From NCBI RefSeq assembly GCF_027923545.1, contig NZ_BROH01000006.1, forward strand, positions 124,001 to 188,000: a stretch of 64,000 nucleotides of DNA. Reading direction: 5' to 3'. The position numbers and the translations under genes are program-made. Source of the DNA: Sinisalibacter aestuarii (GTDB lineage: Bacteria > Pseudomonadota > Alphaproteobacteria > Rhodobacterales > Rhodobacteraceae). Numbering within the stretch: position 1 is the stretch's first letter; every line of letters begins with the position of its first letter. Under the pieces are notes generated by a model, which saw nothing but the letters and a program-made list of their open reading frames with translations, did no database searches and had not been told where the DNA came from. Shown here one piece after another: positions 61,304 through 64,000 of this stretch.

Positions 61304-61870
61304 TTACTCAGCCGCTTCGGTTTCGGCCTGCGCAGGACTACCGAGGATATCGGCGACCTTCTTGCCGCGGCGCTGCGCCACCGAACGGGGCGAGGCCTCT
61401 TTCGCCAGACCGTCAAGCGTGGCGCGGATCATGTTGTAGGGGTTCTGCGAACCGATCGACTTCGAGACGACGTCTTTCACGCCGAGCATCTCGAAGACGG
61501 CGCGCATCGGACCACCGGCGATGATCCCGGTGCCTTCCGGCGCGGTGCGCATGACCACACGGCCAGCGCCATGGCGGCCTTCGATATCGTGGTGCAGGGT
61601 GCGGCCTTCCTTGAGCGGGATACGCACCATCTGGCGCTTGGCCTGCTCGGTGGCCTTGCGGATCGCCTCGGGCACTTCCTTGGCCTTGCCCTTGCCGAAG
61701 CCGACGCGGCCTTTCTGGTCGCCGACGACGACGAGCGCGGCGAAGCCGAAGCGCTTACCACCCTTCACGGTTTTCGAAACACGGTTGATCGCAACCAGAC
61801 GATCGGCAAATTCCGGGGCGGCTTCCTCACGGTCGCGGCGCGGACCCCGGCGGTTTTCACGTTCTGCCAT
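61304..61870 (-). CDS. rpsE: 30S ribosomal protein S5
   Basis: A 188-residue S5 protein of the small subunit decoding region. [20 protein letters not shown] and [20 protein letters not shown] are the conserved double-stranded-RNA-binding domain. A C-terminal tail of about 20 residues ([11 protein letters not shown]) is typical of alphaproteobacteria. The gap to rplR (185 bases) is unusually long for this operon and contains a palindrome. Confidence 0.98.
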   Translation of the reverse strand: MAERENRRGPRRDREEAAPEFADRLVAINRVSKTVKGGKRFGFAALVVVGDQKGRVGFGKGKAKEVPEAIRKATEQAKRQMVRIPLKEGRTLHHDIEGRHGAGRVVMRTAPEGTGIIAGGPMRAVFEMLGVKDVVSKSIGSQNPYNMIRATLDGLAKEASPRSVAQRRGKKVADILGSPAQAETEAAE

Positions 61871-61992
61871 TGAGCAGTCCTTTCATGGTGGCGCGCTCGC
61901 GCCGGTCATACTCGATCCATGGTGCGAGCGTGCTGTGCACGCGGGCCCGGATCATCGGGAGGGCGGTCGTCGCCCTCCTCGCTTGGTGTATC

Positions 61993-62049
61993 GGTGCGCC
62001 TGAAGGCACACCCTACGGGTCCGGTGCAGGGTGCGCCTTCAGGCGCACC
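61993..62049 (-). repeat. Large palindrome within the spc operon
   Basis: Outer arms GGTGCGCCTGAAGGC (61993-62007) and GCCTTCAGGCGCACC (62035-62049) are perfect complements; after one mismatch, CACCCT pairs with AGGGTG, giving 21 paired positions and a 13-base loop. It ends seven bases before the rplR stop and lies in the mRNA between rplR and rpsE. The GGTGCGCC/GGGTGCGCC type of sequence suggests a mobile intergenic REP-like element. Confidence 0.75.
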
Positions 62050-62055
62050 CCCACA

Positions 62056-62415
62056 TCAGAACTTCAGGCCACCTTCACGGGCGGCGTCGGCCAGAGCCTT
62101 CACCTTGCCGTGGAACAGGAAGCCGCCACGGTCGAAGTAGCATTCCTCGACCTTGGCTTTCTTCGCACGTTCGGCCAGCGCGGCACCCACCTTGGCGGCG
62201 GCGTCGACGTTGTTCTTGCCGGTCACGCCCAGATCCTTCTCCAGCGAGGAGGCCGAGGCGAGGGTCACGCCGTTCACATCGTCGATCAGCTGAGCGCTGA
62301 TGTTCTTGTTGGAACGATGCACCGAGAGGCGCACCTTGCCGACATTCGTTTTGCGAAGTTTGTTCCGAACGCGCAGGCGGCGCTTGAGGAACAGTGTCCG
62401 TTTGCTGTTTGCCAT
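62056..62415 (-). CDS. rplR: 50S ribosomal protein L18
   Basis: A 119-residue L18 protein that binds 5S rRNA with L5 and L25. [20 protein letters not shown] at the start and [19 protein letters not shown] near the C-terminus fit the family. It follows rplF by 11 bases. Its start and RBS are typical; the long gap is on its 3' side. Confidence 0.98.
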   Translation of the reverse strand: MANSKRTLFLKRRLRVRNKLRKTNVGKVRLSVHRSNKNISAQLIDDVNGVTLASASSLEKDLGVTGKNNVDAAAKVGAALAERAKKAKVEECYFDRGGFLFHGKVKALADAAREGGLKF

Positions 62416-62426
62416 CTGTCCGGTCC

Positions 62427-62960
62427 TTACTTCTTCTTGCCTTCCTTGCGGAAGATGTACTCGTCCTTGTACTTGATGCCCTTGCCCTTATAGGGCTCCG
62501 GGGCACGCCATTCGCGGATATTCGCCGCGACCTGGCCCACAAGCTGCTGGTCGATACCTTCCACAACGATTTCGGTCTGCTTCGGCGCGGTGACGGTCAC
62601 GCCCTGGGGCGCTTCGAAGTTCACCTCGTGGCTGTAGCCGAGGTTCAGCTTCAGCACGTTGCCTTGCATCTGGGCACGGTAGCCCACGCCGTTGATCTCA
62701 AGCTCTTTCTTGAAGCCCTCGGTCACGCCGGTGACGCAGTTTTGCACCTGCGTGCGCGACATGCCCCATTGCTGGCGGGCGCGCTTGGACTTGCCGCGCG
62801 GCTCGATCTTCACCGCGCCATCGTCGACAGTGAGCGTCACATCGTCGGTCGCGGTGAAGCTGCGGGTGCCTTTCGGCCCCTTCACTTCGATGGTCTGGCC
62901 CGAGACGGATGCAGTCACACCCGAGGGCAGCTCGACCGGTTTCTTACCAATACGAGACAT
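62427..62960 (-). CDS. rplF: 50S ribosomal protein L6
   Basis: A 177-residue L6 protein. [20 protein letters not shown] and [20 protein letters not shown] mark both ends of the family; the length is standard. It is 12 bases downstream of rpsH and 11 upstream of rplR in the spc order. Confidence 0.98.
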   Translation of the reverse strand: MSRIGKKPVELPSGVTASVSGQTIEVKGPKGTRSFTATDDVTLTVDDGAVKIEPRGKSKRARQQWGMSRTQVQNCVTGVTEGFKKELEINGVGYRAQMQGNVLKLNLGYSHEVNFEAPQGVTVTAPKQTEIVVEGIDQQLVGQVAANIREWRAPEPYKGKGIKYKDEYIFRKEGKKK

Positions 62961-62972
62961 TGCCAGACCTCC

Positions 62973-63365
62973 TTAGAACACGGTGCAAATCACTTCGCCG
63001 CCAACATTCTGGCTGCGAGCGTTTGCGTCCGACATCACGCCCTTCGGCGTGGAGACAATCGAGACACCAAGGCCCTGACGGACCTGCGGGATCTCCTTGG
63101 CGCCCATGTAGACGCGGCGGCCGGGCTTCGAGACGCGCTTGAGTTCGCGAATGACCGGGGTGCCGTCGAAGTACTTGAGCGAGATTTCAAGGGTCGGGTG
63201 ACCGTTCACGTCGGTCCCGGACTCGTAGCCGCGGATGTAGCCCTCGTCCGCGAGCACGTCCAGCACCCAGGCCCGCAGCTTGGAAGCCGGGGTGGACACG
63301 GTGGACTTGCCGCGCATCTGAGCGTTGCGGATGCGGGTGAGCATATCGCCGATAGGATCGTTCAT
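62973..63365 (-). CDS. rpsH: 30S ribosomal protein S8
   Basis: A 130-residue S8 protein that binds helix 21 of 16S rRNA and, in Escherichia coli, represses its own operon by binding a related mRNA site. [20 protein letters not shown] and [20 protein letters not shown] are conserved. It is 12 bases after rpsN. No S8-like mRNA site was identified here. Confidence 0.98.
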   Translation of the reverse strand: MNDPIGDMLTRIRNAQMRGKSTVSTPASKLRAWVLDVLADEGYIRGYESGTDVNGHPTLEISLKYFDGTPVIRELKRVSKPGRRVYMGAKEIPQVRQGLGVSIVSTPKGVMSDANARSQNVGGEVICTVF

Positions 63366-63377
63366 CGTCGTCTCTCC

Positions 63378-63683
63378 TTACCAGCTCGATTTCACGAGGC
63401 CCGGGATCTGGCCGTGCGAGCCAAGCTCGCGCAGCGCAATCCGGCTGACCTTGAGTTTGCGGTAATAGGCGTGCGGACGCCCGGTGAGCTGGCAGCGGTT
63501 GTGCAGCCGCGTGGCCGAGCTGTTGCGCGGCAGTTTCGCCAGTTTCAGCGAAGCCCGGAAACGCTCTTCCATCGGGCGCTCCTGGTCGCTGATGACTTCC
63601 TTGAGGGCAGCGCGCCGCGAAGCGTATTGCTCCACAAGCTTCTGGCGCTTGGCCTCGCGGGCAATCATGGATTTCTTAGCCAT
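63378..63683 (-). CDS. rpsN: 30S ribosomal protein S14
   Basis: A 101-residue S14 of the zinc-free type: no CxxC pair is present, and the length is of the C- long form. [20 protein letters not shown] is the characteristic segment. It lies between rplE and rpsH. Confidence 0.98.
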   Translation of the reverse strand: MAKKSMIAREAKRQKLVEQYASRRAALKEVISDQERPMEERFRASLKLAKLPRNSSATRLHNRCQLTGRPHAYYRKLKVSRIALRELGSHGQIPGLVKSSW

Positions 63684-63702
63684 ATCTGTTGTCCTCCGAG
63701 GC

Positions 63703-63999
63703 TCAGCTGTTGAACGGCATGTTGAAAGCTTTCAACAGCGCCTTGGCTTCCGCGTCGGTCGGCGCGGTGGTCGTGATCACGATATCCATGCCCCAGACCT
63801 CGTCGACCTTGTCGAAGTCGATCTCGGGGAAGACGATGTGCTCTTTGAGGCCCATGGCGTAGTTGCCACGGCCATCGAACGAGGTGCCGGGCACGCCGCG
63901 GAAGTCGCGCACGCGCGGCATCGCGATGGTGATCAGGCGGTCGAGGAATTCGTACATCCGGTCGCCGCGCAGGGTCACCTTGGCGCCGAGCGGCATGTC
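63703..63999 (-). CDS. rplE: 50S ribosomal protein L5, C-terminal part (partial)
   Basis: The last 99 codons of L5 are in the window; the gene continues past the right edge. [40 protein letters not shown] and [20 protein letters not shown] are conserved L5 sequence. L5 binds 5S rRNA and the P-site tRNA. Start and N-terminal part are not visible. Confidence 0.97.
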   Translation of the reverse strand, partial: DMPLGAKVTLRGDRMYEFLDRLITIAMPRVRDFRGVPGTSFDGRGNYAMGLKEHIVFPEIDFDKVDEVWGMDIVITTTAPTDAEAKALLKAFNMPFNS

Positions 64000-64000
64000 T

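Noticed and set aside
1-64000. CRISPR array, tRNA, insertion sequence, prophage or integrase genes.
   Set aside because: No regularly spaced repeats, no tRNA cloverleaf ends and no transposase or integrase motifs were seen.

Overview
The window looks like chromosomal DNA of an alphaproteobacterium of the Rhodobacterales (Rhodobacteraceae/Paracoccaceae type). The evidence is high GC with strong third-position GC bias, tightly packed operons with ATGA and TGATG overlaps, a two-hairpin 3'-end module and a CCCGGGATATTT-type intergenic module, and gene content typical of that order (tandem glycine riboswitch with gcvTHP, PQQ/lanthanide-associated ABC genes, AsnC-SSADH-aminotransferase set of ectoine catabolism, split YeeE/YedE sulfur operon). 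No tRNA, rRNA, CRISPR array, insertion sequence or phage gene was seen. Species cannot be assigned from the window alone.

Layout. 1-2.6 kb: start of a possible metallopeptidase gene, a CopD-like membrane protein, gltX and a gamma-glutamylcyclotransferase. 2.67-7.3 kb: glycine riboswitch followed by gcvT-gcvH-gcvP. 7.3-19.5 kb: MATE pump with two hotdog thioesterases, a PGCG-repeat heavy-metal permease, a MerR regulator, a cysteine-free DsrC/TusE-like protein, acyl-CoA synthetase, ABC exporter, ilvD and a GH13 alpha-glucosidase. 19.5-24.6 kb: an Asp-box repeat protein, a glutathione transferase, glpD-glpK.

24.6-29.7 kb (minus strand) is a compact 12-gene operon. In transcription order it encodes two halves of a YeeE/YedE sulfur transporter, TusA, three very small proteins, a cysteine-less rhodanese-like exported protein, three consecutive DsrE-like small proteins, an exported two-domain rhodanese and a monohaem cytochrome c. 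It reads as an import, relay and oxidation route for sulfane sulfur and is the best candidate here for an undescribed system. A ribbon-helix-helix gene diverges from it.

29.9-40 kb: RHH, LysR, wrbA, a DUF1127-like small gene, EamA permease and exported alpha/beta hydrolase, then two places where genes have been lost. At 34.0-34.4 kb the C-termini of a LacI-type and a LysR-type regulator sit head to head, as if one deletion removed both N-termini and the shared promoter. At 37.9-38.2 kb only the C-terminus of a DoeA-like ectoine hydrolase remains between an asnC-ssd-aminotransferase set and an M20 deacetylase.

41.3-48.1 kb: a divergent pair of ABC operons. Leftward: a taurine/nitrate-type importer plus the ATPase of an ABC-2 system. 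Rightward: a cupredoxin-like protein, a YVTN beta-propeller, a periplasmic binding protein and the ABC-2 permease. The ABC-2 set resembles systems that accompany PQQ alcohol dehydrogenases and are implicated in lanthanide handling; no dehydrogenase lies in the window.

51.3-60.9 kb: a cell-wall recycling locus, murQ - dipeptide-type ABC transporter - serine hydrolase - anmK - GNAT, with a divergent MurR/RpiR regulator and inverted repeats between them. 61.1-64 kb: part of the spc ribosomal-protein operon (rplE-rpsN-rpsH-rplF-rplR-rpsE-rpmD), with a 21-bp-stem palindrome inserted between rplR and rpsE.
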